Shown here in pieces: positions 25,054 to 33,237 of a stretch of 64,000 nt of DNA (its first letter is position 1; every line of letters starts with the position of its first letter). This stretch comes from Phosphoribacter sp037045055 (GTDB lineage: Bacteria > Actinomycetota > Actinomycetes > Actinomycetales > Dermatophilaceae), in contig JBAOHJ010000001.1 in the NCBI GenBank assembly GCA_037045055.1, positions 744,001-808,000 of the forward strand. The letters run 5' to 3'. A program made the translations under genes and the position numbers. Under the pieces are notes generated by a model that was given only the letters and a program-made list of their open reading frames with translations, searched no databases and was not told where the DNA came from.

Positions 25054-26295
25054 ATGGACCCGACACCCCGACGACGCGCTCGGCCGACCCCACGCCGGGT
25101 CGCGGTCGGCCTGCTCGCCGTGCTCGCGCTGGCCGCGTGCACCACGCCGAGCCCGTCGCCCGCACCCACCGCCGGCTCCGGCACCCTCACCCCCGAGGTC
25201 ACGCCGACCCCGAGCGCGCCCGCGGTCGCCTTCAAGCCCAGCGTCGACGAGGGCGCCACGGTGCCGGTCGACACCGTGGTGTCGGTGGCGGCCAGCGGCG
25301 GCAGCATCACCGCCGTCCAGCTGACCTACCAGGACCCCAAGACCGGTCCCCAGGCGGTGGAGGGCACCATCGCCCCCGACGGGTCGGCCTGGACCGCGCG
25401 CAGCCTGCTCGAGCCCGGCGTCGCCTACACGATGGCGATGACCGGCGTCAACGTCGACGGCCAGCAGTCCACGGCGAGCAGGGGGTTCACCTCGCAGAAC
25501 CTGTCGAAGAAGCAGCAGATCTACCCTCGTCTGGTCGCCGACGGTGCCACCGTCGGCATCGCCATGCCGGTGGTCGTGACCTTCGACGTGCCGGTGACGG
25601 ATCGGGCCTCGTTCGAGAAGAGGATGACGGTGACCTCCGTCCCCGCGCAGCGCGGGTCGTGGTCGTGGTTCAGCAACACCGAGGTCCACTGGCGCCCGGA
25701 GAGCTACTGGCAACCGGGCACCACCGTCAGCGTCAACCTCGACCTCAACAGCGTGCCCGCGGGCAACGGCACCTATGGGCAGATGTCGCTCGCCGGCGGG
25801 TTCACGGTCGGTAAGGCCCTGACGATGAAGGCCGACCTGGCCGCCCACCAACTGACCGTGACCATCGACGGAGCCGTCGCCCGCACCATCCCGGTGACCG
25901 GCGGCAAGCGCGGGTGGGAGTCGCGCTCGGGCACCAAGGTCATCATGGAGAAGTTCAGCACCCTGAAGATGGATGCCAGCACGCTGGGCATCGAGAAGGA
26001 CGACCCGAACTACTACAGCATCCCGGACGTGCGCTACGCCATGCGCGAGACGTGGTCCGGCGAGTTCCTGCACGCCGCCCCGTGGTCGGTCGGCAGCCAG
26101 GGCCGGGCCAATGTCAGTCACGGCTGCATCGGGATGAGCACCGGCAACGCCGCATGGCTGTTCAACCAGGTCAAGGTCGGCGACCCGATCGTCGTGACCG
26201 GCACCGGCAAGGGCATGGAGAAGGGCAACGGCTGGACGGACTGGAACGTCTCGTTCGCCGACTACCAGGCCGGCTCGGCGCTGACCCAGGCCTGA
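25054..26295 (+). CDS. L,D-transpeptidase lipoprotein with Ig-like domains
   Basis: 413 residues from the ATG at 25054, preceded by AGGGGG. A Lys/Arg-rich N-terminus and hydrophobic stretch end in the lipobox LAAC near residue 29, then a Ser/Pro/Thr linker. Two Ig-like domains follow (about 55-270), then a YkuD catalytic domain. In it, the conserved His is in FLHAAPW and the SHGCIGMS motif holds the catalytic Cys and second His. This is the layout of mycobacterial LdtMt2-type enzymes, which form 3-3 cross-links in peptidoglycan and sit in the outer leaflet of the membrane. Monocistronic; it diverges from ligA across about 200 bp and converges with the MetE-like gene. Confidence 0.92.
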   Translation: MDPTPRRRARPTPRRVAVGLLAVLALAACTTPSPSPAPTAGSGTLTPEVTPTPSAPAVAFKPSVDEGATVPVDTVVSVAASGGSITAVQLTYQDPKTGPQAVEGTIAPDGSAWTARSLLEPGVAYTMAMTGVNVDGQQSTASRGFTSQNLSKKQQIYPRLVADGATVGIAMPVVVTFDVPVTDRASFEKRMTVTSVPAQRGSWSWFSNTEVHWRPESYWQPGTTVSVNLDLNSVPAGNGTYGQMSLAGGFTVGKALTMKADLAAHQLTVTIDGAVARTIPVTGGKRGWESRSGTKVIMEKFSTLKMDASTLGIEKDDPNYYSIPDVRYAMRETWSGEFLHAAPWSVGSQGRANVSHGCIGMSTGNAAWLFNQVKVGDPIVVTGTGKGMEKGNGWTDWNVSFADYQAGSALTQA

Positions 26296-26322
26296 CCGCC
26301 GTCTCCGGCGTCCCGCCGGGCC

Positions 26323-27321
26323 CTACCCGGTCGCCGCCTCGCCGAGATGCCGGGCCACCTCGACGCATCGGCGCTGCCGCGCCACGGCCGCGACCGGCGT
26401 GAGGCCGGCCAGCCCGCACGAGGGAGCGACGGTGACGGCGCCCAGGCCCTCGGCCGGCAGGCCCACCCGCGCCCACGCCTCGAGCATCGCGCCGGCCGCC
26501 GTCCTCGCCGAGCGCGGTTCTGCCGGCGCCGAGGAGACGCAGCCGGCATACAGCCCGACCCCGGATTCGACGGCCACCGCAACCCCCTCCCACCCGCCGG
26601 GCCCGAGGGCGGCGGTGTCCAGCCCGACCGCCCCGCAGTTGCTGGCCCGCAGCAGCGGCAGCGGGGGGTCGGCGGCGCAGCAGTGCACGACGGTTTGCCG
26701 CGGGCCGGCCGCCGCGAGGACGTCGCGCAGCCCGGCGAGAGCCTCGGGCGCCTCGACGCTGCGCAGCCGGCCGTACCCCGAGGCGGTCGGCAGCCGCCCG
26801 GCGAGCACCGCCGGCAGGGACGGCTCGTCGACCTGGACGACGAGATCCGCCGCAGGCACCAGCCGGGCAAGGTCGGCGACGCGAGTGCGCACCCCCTCGG
26901 CCAGCGACGCCACGAGATCCCGGCAGGCCCCCGGGTCGACGACGACACGGTCGCCGCGGGGCAGCCAGATCGACGCCGCGAGGGTCCACGGGCCGGCGAC
27001 CTGCAGCTTGAGCGGCCCGACGTGCCCGTCGAACGCCTCGGCCAGCTCGTCCAGGTCCTCACGCCAGAAGGCGGCGGTCCGCGCGGCGTCGCGGCCGGGT
27101 CGGTCGGTGAGGCGCCAGCCGGCCGGTTGCAGGTCCACCGGCAGGTCGACCAGCAGGCCGGCCCCGCGGCCGACCAGCTCACCCCCGGGACCCCGTCCGG
27201 GCAGCTCGGGCAGGTAGGGCAGGCCGGTCAGGGCCGGCTCGTCCAGCCCGCCGAGCACTCCGCGGACGGCCCGCAGAGCCTCCCGGATGTCGGTGCCGGG
27301 CCAGGACCCCACTCCGGTCAC
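26323..27321 (-). CDS. Cobalamin-independent methionine synthase (MetE) C-terminal-domain protein
   Basis: 332 residues, corresponding only to the zinc-binding catalytic half of MetE (UROD/MetE-like fold). The zinc ligands are recognisable: His213 and Cys215 in VVHCCAAD and Cys302 in APSCGL, with a Glu in AVESGVG near 252. It opens TGVGSWPGTD, as in archaeal and actinobacterial short MetE-like proteins. These lack the folate-binding N-terminal half, and their methyl donor is often not folate polyglutamate. The GTG overlaps the mnmA stop (GTGA), so it is the third gene of a cysteine desulfurase-mnmA-metE-like operon, a sulfur-centred grouping. Confidence 0.85.
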   Translation of the reverse strand: MTGVGSWPGTDIREALRAVRGVLGGLDEPALTGLPYLPELPGRGPGGELVGRGAGLLVDLPVDLQPAGWRLTDRPGRDAARTAAFWREDLDELAEAFDGHVGPLKLQVAGPWTLAASIWLPRGDRVVVDPGACRDLVASLAEGVRTRVADLARLVPAADLVVQVDEPSLPAVLAGRLPTASGYGRLRSVEAPEALAGLRDVLAAAGPRQTVVHCCAADPPLPLLRASNCGAVGLDTAALGPGGWEGVAVAVESGVGLYAGCVSSAPAEPRSARTAAGAMLEAWARVGLPAEGLGAVTVAPSCGLAGLTPVAAVARQRRCVEVARHLGEAATG

Positions 27322-28421
27322 CTGCACTGTATACCCGCCCCGGTCCCGGCATCCGTGCGCTCGATGGTCGCCGAGCCCACCACGCGGGTGCCGTCGTAGA
27401 GGACCACGGACTGCCCCGCGGCCACGCCACGGACCGGCTCGTGCACCCGGATGCGGACGGTGTCGCCCTCGACGTGGGCCGTCGCAGGGGTCGCGCCGCC
27501 GTGGGCGCGCAGCTGGGCCGTGACCTCGACCGCCGCCGTGGGCGCCGGGCCACACCATCGGGCGTGGGTCCCGGCGATCTCGCGGACCCCGAGCAGCGAG
27601 GCGGTGCCCACGACGACCGTGCGGGTGGCCGCGTCGACGTCCAGGACGTAGCGCGGGCGTCCGTCGAGGGTATGCCGCGCCAGTCCCAACCCGTGGCGTT
27701 GGCCGACGGTGTAGCCGTAGACGCCGTCGTGCTCCCCCAGCACGGTGCCGTCGGGGTCGACCAGCCGCCCGGGAGCGGACCCGAGCCGCCGCGCCAGCCA
27801 GGCCCGGGTGTCGCCGCGCGGGACGAAGCAGATGTCGTGCGAGTCGGGCTTGTCCGCCACCGCCAGCCCGCGACGGGCCGCCTCGTCCCGGACCGCCGTC
27901 TTGGTCGACTCCCCCAGCGGGAACCAGGCCCGGGCCAGCTGCGCGGGCTCGAGCACCCCGAGCACGTAGGACTGGTCCTTGGCGGCGTCGAGGGCCCGAT
28001 GCAGCTCAGGCCCCCGCGGGCCGGGGACGACCCGCGCGTAGTGACCGGTGGCCACCCCGTCGAACCCCAGGGCGAGCGCCCGGTCGAGCAGGGCGGCGAA
28101 CTTGATCCGCTCGTTGCACCGCACGCACGGGTTGGGGGTGCGCCCGGCGGCATACTCGGCGACGAAGTCGTCGACCACGTCCCGGCCGAATCGCTCGGAC
28201 AGGTCCCAGACGTAGAAGGGGATGTCGACGACGTCGGCGGCACGACGGGCGTCGTGCGCGTCCTCGACGGTGCAGCACCCCCCGGCTCGGCGGCCGGCCG
28301 CTCGGTCCTGCGCCGGGCGCAGCGCGAGGTGCACCCCGACCACCTCGTGCCCGGCGTCGCGCATCCGGGCGGCGGCGACCGCCGAGTCGACCCCTCCGCT
28401 CATCGCCGCGACGACGCGCAC
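27318..28421 (-). CDS. mnmA: tRNA-specific 2-thiouridylase MnmA
   Basis: 367 residues. The PP-loop SGGVDSAV is at 8-15, the catalytic Cys99 in NPCVRCN, and the second redox Cys198 in SHDICF, matching E. coli Cys102/Cys199 spacing. The VGQRHGLGL segment and C-terminal beta domain are present. It thiolates U34 of Lys, Glu and Gln tRNAs using sulfur relayed from a cysteine desulfurase, and that gene is 10 bp upstream. Start is GTG at 28421. The stop overlaps the start of the MetE-like gene by 4 bp. Confidence 0.97.
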   Translation of the reverse strand: MRVVAAMSGGVDSAVAAARMRDAGHEVVGVHLALRPAQDRAAGRRAGGCCTVEDAHDARRAADVVDIPFYVWDLSERFGRDVVDDFVAEYAAGRTPNPCVRCNERIKFAALLDRALALGFDGVATGHYARVVPGPRGPELHRALDAAKDQSYVLGVLEPAQLARAWFPLGESTKTAVRDEAARRGLAVADKPDSHDICFVPRGDTRAWLARRLGSAPGRLVDPDGTVLGEHDGVYGYTVGQRHGLGLARHTLDGRPRYVLDVDAATRTVVVGTASLLGVREIAGTHARWCGPAPTAAVEVTAQLRAHGGATPATAHVEGDTVRIRVHEPVRGVAAGQSVVLYDGTRVVGSATIERTDAGTGAGIQCR

Positions 28422-28431
28422 GAGCTGCGCC

Positions 28432-29616
28432 TCAGCCGACCGCGGCGGCGCGCCGGGCGCGCTGCACGGCCGCCGGCAGCGCGGCCAGGGCGGCGTCGAC
28501 GTCGGCCGGGGTCGAGGTGTGGCCCAGGGTCAGCCGCAGCGCGCCACGGGCGTCGCGCTCGGACATGCCCATGGCCAGCAGGACGTGGCTGGGCTGCGGC
28601 ACCCCGGCCTGGCAGGCCGAGCCGGTCGAGCACTCCACGCCGGCGGCGTCAAGCAGGTACAGCAGCGCGTCGCCCTGACACCCGGGGACGACGAGGTGGG
28701 CGTTGCCGGGCAGGCGCGTGTGCCAGTCGCCGGGAGTCCAGGCGCCACCGGGTCGGATGCCCTCACCGAGGTTGATGGCGGCCTGGACGAGCCGGTCCCG
28801 CAGCGCGACCAGGCGCTGGCCCTCGACCTCGAGCCGGCTCACCGCGTGCTCCGCGGCCAACGAGAAGCCGAGGATGCCGGTGACGTCCGGCGTGCCGCTG
28901 CGGATCTGACGCTCCTGTCCGCCCCCGTGACTCAGCGGCACCAGCGCCTGGTCGCCGCGCACGACGAGGGCGCCGGTGCCGACCGGACCACCGGTCTTGT
29001 GCGCGGTCACCGTCATGAGGTCCAACCCGCTGGCCGCGAAGTCGACCGGGACGTGCCCCAGCGCCTGGACGGCGTCGGCGTGCACCGGCACGCCGACCGA
29101 GCGCGCCACCTGGGCGATCCCGGCCACGTCGGACACCGTGCCGACCTCGTTGTTGGCCCACATGACCGACACGAGCGCGACGTCGGAGCAGTCCTGCGCC
29201 AGCGCGTCGGCGACGGTCTGCGGCCGCACGACACCCGCCGGGTCCACCGGCAGCCAGGTGACCTTGGCCCCCTCGTGGGCGACGAGGAACTCCACGCAGT
29301 CGAGCACGGCGTGGTGCTCGGCGGCACCGACGAGCAGGCGCACCCGACGTGGGTCGGCGTCGCGTCGGGCGGTGAAGACCCCCCGCAGGGCCAGGTTGTC
29401 CGACTCGGTCCCCCCGGAGGTGAACACCACCTCGGAGGGCCGGGCGCCGAGCGCGGCGGCAAGGCGCTCTCGGGACTGCTCGACGACGCGTCGGGCGGCC
29501 CGGCCGGCAGCGTGCAGGGACGACGGGTTGCCGACGACGCTGCGCTGGCGGGCCATCTGCTCCGCGACGTGTGCGAAGACGGGGGTCGTCGCCGCGTGGT
29601 CGAGGTAGACGGACAC
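28432..29616 (-). CDS. Cysteine desulfurase (IscS/NifS class)
   Basis: 394 residues from the GTG at 29616. It opens VYLDHAATTP, has the PLP lysine Lys207 in TVTAHKTGGP, and the catalytic Cys335 in STGSACQAG. It removes sulfur from cysteine as an enzyme-bound persulfide. Lying directly upstream of mnmA, it most likely feeds tRNA thiolation. No IscU, SufU or other Fe-S scaffold gene is adjacent. TAGGAT 7 nt before the GTG indicates a leaderless promoter for the whole operon. Confidence 0.95.
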   Translation of the reverse strand: MSVYLDHAATTPVFAHVAEQMARQRSVVGNPSSLHAAGRAARRVVEQSRERLAAALGARPSEVVFTSGGTESDNLALRGVFTARRDADPRRVRLLVGAAEHHAVLDCVEFLVAHEGAKVTWLPVDPAGVVRPQTVADALAQDCSDVALVSVMWANNEVGTVSDVAGIAQVARSVGVPVHADAVQALGHVPVDFAASGLDLMTVTAHKTGGPVGTGALVVRGDQALVPLSHGGGQERQIRSGTPDVTGILGFSLAAEHAVSRLEVEGQRLVALRDRLVQAAINLGEGIRPGGAWTPGDWHTRLPGNAHLVVPGCQGDALLYLLDAAGVECSTGSACQAGVPQPSHVLLAMGMSERDARGALRLTLGHTSTPADVDAALAALPAAVQRARRAAAVG

Positions 29617-29623
29617 GCGCAGA

Positions 29624-29629
29624 ATCCTA
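29624..29629 (-). promoter_or_regulatory. Putative -10 element of the cysteine desulfurase-mnmA-metE-like operon
   Basis: TAGGAT on the minus strand, 7 nt before the GTG. Confidence 0.45.
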
Positions 29630-29707
29630 CGGTCCGGCCGGGCCGACACCGCAGACCCGGTCGGAGGGCGGGACCGTCGGCGGCTGTCCCCTGCACCGCG
29701 ACGGGCC

Positions 29708-29713
29708 TAGCAT
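29708..29713 (+). promoter_or_regulatory. Putative -10 element of the HAD-IB gene
   Basis: TAGCAT about 40 nt upstream of the ATG at 29753. The implied leader carries a GAAGGAG ribosome-binding site at 29738-29744. Confidence 0.35.
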
Positions 29714-29752
29714 GGAGGCCCCACGACCCCGGTGCCCGAAGGAGCCGAGCGC

Positions 29753-30595
29753 ATGACGACCCGCCGCGGCGCCACCGGCGTCGCTGCCTTCTTCGACCTC
29801 GACGGGACGCTCATCCCCGGGTCGGCCAACATCCCCCTGGCCAAGGCGGCCTTCAAGGCCGGCTTCGCCAGCAAGCGGGAGCTGGCCGTCGATCTCGCGC
29901 GCAACCTGTCCTTCATGCTCATGGGCGCCAGCGACGACCGCTCGGCGCAGGTGCGCGACCGGATCCTCCGTGGGGTGACCGGGCGCCCCGCCTCGGAGAT
30001 CGAGGCGCTGGCCGACGGCTTCCTCGAGGAGCTCGTCGCGACGATCACGCCGACCGTCGAGGTGGTCCTGGCCGAGCACCGCGAGGCCGGCCACGACCTG
30101 GTGCTGATCTCGGCCAGCCCGACCGAGGTCGTGCAACGCTTCGCGCTCGCCTCGGGGATGACCTACGGCGTGGGCACGACCGCCGAGCGCGACGAGCGGG
30201 GGTGCTACACAGGCCGGTTGTCCGGACCGTTCTGCTACAAGGAGGGCAAGGCGAGCATCGTGCGCGACCTGGCCGCGAGCCACGGCTACGACCTGGCCGA
30301 GTGCTTCGCCTACTCCGACTCGGCGAGCGACCTGCCCCTGCTCCAGACCGTCGGACACCCGGTGGCCGTCAACCCGGACCATGCCCTGCGGATGCTCGCC
30401 GCGCAGGGTGGCTGGCGGGTCCTGGAGACCGGCAAGCTGCGCGGGGGCGTGGAGACCCTACGTCAGGGCATCCGCTCGGCGGGTCGGGCTCCCAGGAGGG
30501 CCTGGACCGGCGGCCGGGACCGGCTGCGCGAGCGCCGCAACGTGGCCGAGGAGCCCGTCGCGTACCCCAGCGTGGCCGAGGAGACCAGCGCCTAA
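29753..30595 (+). CDS. HAD-IB family hydrolase (SerB-like)
   Basis: 280 residues. HAD motif I FFDLDGTL near 14-20, motif II LVLISASPTEVV near 118, and motif III/IV region KEGKASIVRDL to FAYSDSASDLPLL near 165-200. This subfamily includes CicA-like and SerB-like phosphatases that often accompany acyltransferases; the substrate here is unknown. The C-terminus has a basic Arg-rich stretch (about 245-265). The ATG at 29753 is chosen over a GTG at 29732 because the GAAGGAG lies between them. Its TAA and the TAG of the opposite GNAT gene overlap in the four bases CTAA (30592-30595). Confidence 0.88.
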   Translation: MTTRRGATGVAAFFDLDGTLIPGSANIPLAKAAFKAGFASKRELAVDLARNLSFMLMGASDDRSAQVRDRILRGVTGRPASEIEALADGFLEELVATITPTVEVVLAEHREAGHDLVLISASPTEVVQRFALASGMTYGVGTTAERDERGCYTGRLSGPFCYKEGKASIVRDLAASHGYDLAECFAYSDSASDLPLLQTVGHPVAVNPDHALRMLAAQGGWRVLETGKLRGGVETLRQGIRSAGRAPRRAWTGGRDRLRERRNVAEEPVAYPSVAEETSA

Positions 30596-31197
30596 CCCCG
30601 GGGTACGGGTCGGCGTGGCGACCCGGCGGCGGTATGCCGCGCCGGCTCCGGTCGCGCGTCGCCGACGAGCATCGCCATGTCGACGACGTCGTGCCACGCT
30701 CCGTCGATCCGACGGGCGTCCCGGCGCACGCCTTCGACGCGGAATCCGCACGCGGCATACACGTGGCGGGCCCGCGCGTTGTCGTCGACCACCTGCAGGG
30801 TCAGCCGGTGCAGCCCGAGCGGGCCCAGGGCGAAGTCGCGCACGAGCGTGGTCGCCTCGGTGCCGTAGCCGCGGTCGAACAGCGCCGGGCCGACCAGCGC
30901 GATCCGGAACTCCATCGACTCGCAGTCCTCGTCGAGCTCGAAGAGCACGACCTCGCCGAGGACGGCGCCGTCCCGCACCCGCACGATGGTCCAGTCGGCC
31001 CGGTCGTGCCGGTCCTTGGCCAGGGCCATCCCGGAGCGGACCTGGGCGCGGGTGAACTCGGCGAGCGGACCCTCGGTGGGCGCCCCGTCGACGGCGAACA
31101 TCGGCCACAGGCCCTCGAAGTGCTCGGGGCCCAGCGGCTCCAGGCGCACCCGGGCACCCACGAGCGTCGGCTGACGCTCCAGCCACGACATGTCCAC
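30592..31197 (-). CDS. GNAT family N-acetyltransferase (RimJ/RimL-like)
   Basis: 201 residues from the GTG at 31197; an ATG two codons in (31191) is an equally possible start. It opens LERQPTLVGARVRLEPLGPEHFEGL, then ADWTIVRVRDGAVLGEVVL, the acetyl-CoA site GYGTEATTLVRDFAL, and LTLQVVDDNARARHVYAACGF, the standard RimJ/RimL layout. These transfer acetyl groups to protein N-termini or small amines; the target is unknown. The C-terminal 20 residues are Arg/Pro-rich. It converges with the HAD gene, sharing stop-codon bases. Confidence 0.9.
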   Translation of the reverse strand: MDMSWLERQPTLVGARVRLEPLGPEHFEGLWPMFAVDGAPTEGPLAEFTRAQVRSGMALAKDRHDRADWTIVRVRDGAVLGEVVLFELDEDCESMEFRIALVGPALFDRGYGTEATTLVRDFALGPLGLHRLTLQVVDDNARARHVYAACGFRVEGVRRDARRIDGAWHDVVDMAMLVGDARPEPARHTAAGSPRRPVPRG

Positions 31198-31283
31198 GCG
31201 CGAAACTCAACCAAAGCGGGCCACCCGACGGCAAGCCGGCGCGGACCGCCCGCCGTCGGGGCGATCCCGGTCGCGGCCGGGGC

Positions 31284-32243
31284 TCAGCCCTTGGCGGCCT
31301 GCACCGCCGCGGTCGCCTGCGGCAGCACCGCGAACAGGTCGCCCACGACGCCGAAGTCGACCAGCTCGAAGATCGGCGCCTCCTCGTCCTTGTTCACCGC
31401 GACGATGGTCTTGGACGTCTGCATGCCGGCCCGGTGCTGGATCGCCCCGGAGATGCCGCACGCGACGTACAGCTGCGGGCTGACCTGCTTGCCGGTCTGG
31501 CCGACCTGGGAGGTGTGCGGGTACCACCCGGCGTCGACCGCGGCCCGGCTGGCGCCCACGGCCGCGCCGAGGGAGTCGGCAAAGGCCTCGACCTTCGAGA
31601 AGTCCCCGCCGGTGCCGCGCCCCCCGGAGACGACGATCGCCGCCTCGGTGAGCTCGGGACGCCCACTGGCGGCCTTGGGCTTGGACTCGACGACCTTGGC
31701 GCCCTTGGCCGCCTCGGATGCGGTGAAGGCCACGACCTGCTCGGCGGCCGCTGCGGGAGCCTGCTCGGGCGCGGCGGAGTTGGGCTTGACGGCGATGATC
31801 GGGGTGCCGGTGGTCACCGTGGCGAACACCTTGTAGGAGCCGGCGAACACCGACTGCATGGTCGCGACGCCCCCGGCCCCGTCGGACTGCACGTCGACGG
31901 CGTCGGTGATCAGCCCCGAGCCGGTCTTGACGGCCACCCTGGCGGCGATCTCCTTGCCCTCGGCCGAGGACGGCACGAGCACGGCGGCCGGGCTGGTGTC
32001 GGCGACCAGCTGGGCGAGCAGCTCGGCCTGCGGCGCGACGAGGTATGCCGTGAGGTCAGGGTCCTGCGCGCGGTAGACCTTGGCGGCCCCGAAGGCGGCC
32101 AGGGTGTCCTTGGCGTCGTCGTAGCCGGTGCCCACGAAGACGGCGCTGGGCTCGCCGAGGCGGCGGGCGATCGTCAGCAGCTCGCTGGTCGTCTTGCGCA
32201 GCTGACCGTCGACGTGGTCGACCAGGACGAGAACTTCAGCCAT
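31284..32243 (-). CDS. etfA: Electron transfer flavoprotein alpha subunit
   Basis: 319 residues from the ATG at 32243 (MAEVLVLVDHVDG). The C-terminal FAD domain shows the ETF-alpha signature VVSGGRGTGG, then DAGWYPHTSQVGQTGKQVSP and LYVACGISGAIQH. EtfA carries the FAD that takes electrons from acyl-CoA dehydrogenases and passes them to ETF:quinone oxidoreductase. etfB lies 26 bp upstream on the same strand. The acyl-CoA dehydrogenase at 60 kb is a possible electron donor in this window. Confidence 0.96.
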   Translation of the reverse strand: MAEVLVLVDHVDGQLRKTTSELLTIARRLGEPSAVFVGTGYDDAKDTLAAFGAAKVYRAQDPDLTAYLVAPQAELLAQLVADTSPAAVLVPSSAEGKEIAARVAVKTGSGLITDAVDVQSDGAGGVATMQSVFAGSYKVFATVTTGTPIIAVKPNSAAPEQAPAAAAEQVVAFTASEAAKGAKVVESKPKAASGRPELTEAAIVVSGGRGTGGDFSKVEAFADSLGAAVGASRAAVDAGWYPHTSQVGQTGKQVSPQLYVACGISGAIQHRAGMQTSKTIVAVNKDEEAPIFELVDFGVVGDLFAVLPQATAAVQAAKG

Positions 32244-32269
32244 GTCAGTGATCTCCTCAATCGATCCGG

Positions 32270-33052
32270 TCAGATGAACTTGTGCTCGGCGAGGAACGCG
32301 GCCAGGGCGCTGCCTCCGTCGCCGCCGTCCGGGACGATCGTGCCCTTGGTCCGTGGGGGTCGCGCCTCGTAGGAGGTGACCTTCGTCCATGCGGCGCCCA
32401 GGCCCACCTCGGCGGCGTCGACACCGAGGTCGGCCAGCGTCCAGGTCTCGACCGGCTTCTTCTTGGCCGCCATGATCCCCTTGAACGAGGGGTAGCGCGG
32501 CTCGTTGATCTGGTCGGTCACCGAGACGAGCGCGGGCAGCGACGCCTCGACGGTCTGGCTGGCGGCGTCACCGTCCCGGCGCATCGAGACGGTGCCGCCC
32601 GACACGGTCAGCTCGGAGGCGTAGGTCACCGCGGGCAGGCCGAGGCGCTCGGCCAGCATCGTCGGGACGACCCCCATGGTGCCGTCGGTGGAGGCCATGC
32701 CGGTGACGACGAGGTCCGGCTGGCCGATCTTCTCGATGGCCTTGGCCAGCAGCAGCGAGGTCGCCGGGGCGTCGGAGCCGTGGACGCCCTCGTCGTTGAC
32801 GTGGACGGCCTTGTCCGCGCCCATCTGCAGCGCCTTCTTCACCGCGTCGGCGGCGGCGTCTGGGCCCAGGCACAGGACGGTGACCTCGCCCTCGCCCGCC
32901 TCGACGATCTTCAGGGCCTCCTCGATGGCGTATTCGTCGAGCTCGGAGAGCAGGCCGTCGACGTTGGCGCGGTCGGTGGTGTTGTCGGCCGCGTTGAACG
33001 TCCGATCGGCCTGTGCGTCCGGGACGTACTTGACACAAACGACGATGTTCAT
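32270..33052 (-). CDS. etfB: Electron transfer flavoprotein beta subunit
   Basis: 260 residues, opening MNIVVCVKYVPDAQADRTF, with the signature MGADKAVHV and VTGMASTDGTMGVVPTMLAERLG. EtfB binds AMP and docks the dehydrogenase. It starts with ATG behind an AAGGACC ribosome-binding site and precedes etfA in a two-gene operon. The gap upstream (33053-33237) is shared with the divergent ATP-grasp gene and carries one CGGCATAC octamer. Confidence 0.96.
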   Translation of the reverse strand: MNIVVCVKYVPDAQADRTFNAADNTTDRANVDGLLSELDEYAIEEALKIVEAGEGEVTVLCLGPDAAADAVKKALQMGADKAVHVNDEGVHGSDAPATSLLLAKAIEKIGQPDLVVTGMASTDGTMGVVPTMLAERLGLPAVTYASELTVSGGTVSMRRDGDAASQTVEASLPALVSVTDQINEPRYPSFKGIMAAKKKPVETWTLADLGVDAAEVGLGAAWTKVTSYEARPPRTKGTIVPDGGDGGSALAAFLAEHKFI

Positions 33053-33223
33053 GGGCGCGGGGTCCTTCGGGGTGAGAGCAGCGAGCAGGTCCGCCTCTCA
33101 TCCTGACACCGGCGGCCGGCGCTCCGGACCCGGCCCCGGCGTGATGCCCACCACGCGGCATACCGGCAGTGCGCTGCCGCACACCCCTTACTTGCGCGAA
33201 ACGCGCTGGTAACGACTGGTTCC

Positions 33224-33229
33224 TAGGGT
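33224..33229 (+). promoter_or_regulatory. Putative -10 element of the ATP-grasp/alpha-E/transglutaminase operon
   Basis: TAGGGT ending 8 nt before the GTG at 33238; leaderless arrangement. Confidence 0.45.
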
Positions 33230-33237
33230 CTGGTCCC

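Noticed and set aside
26323..27321. B12 or SAM riboswitch control of the MetE-like gene
   Set aside because: Its start overlaps the mnmA stop, so there is no leader to hold a riboswitch.
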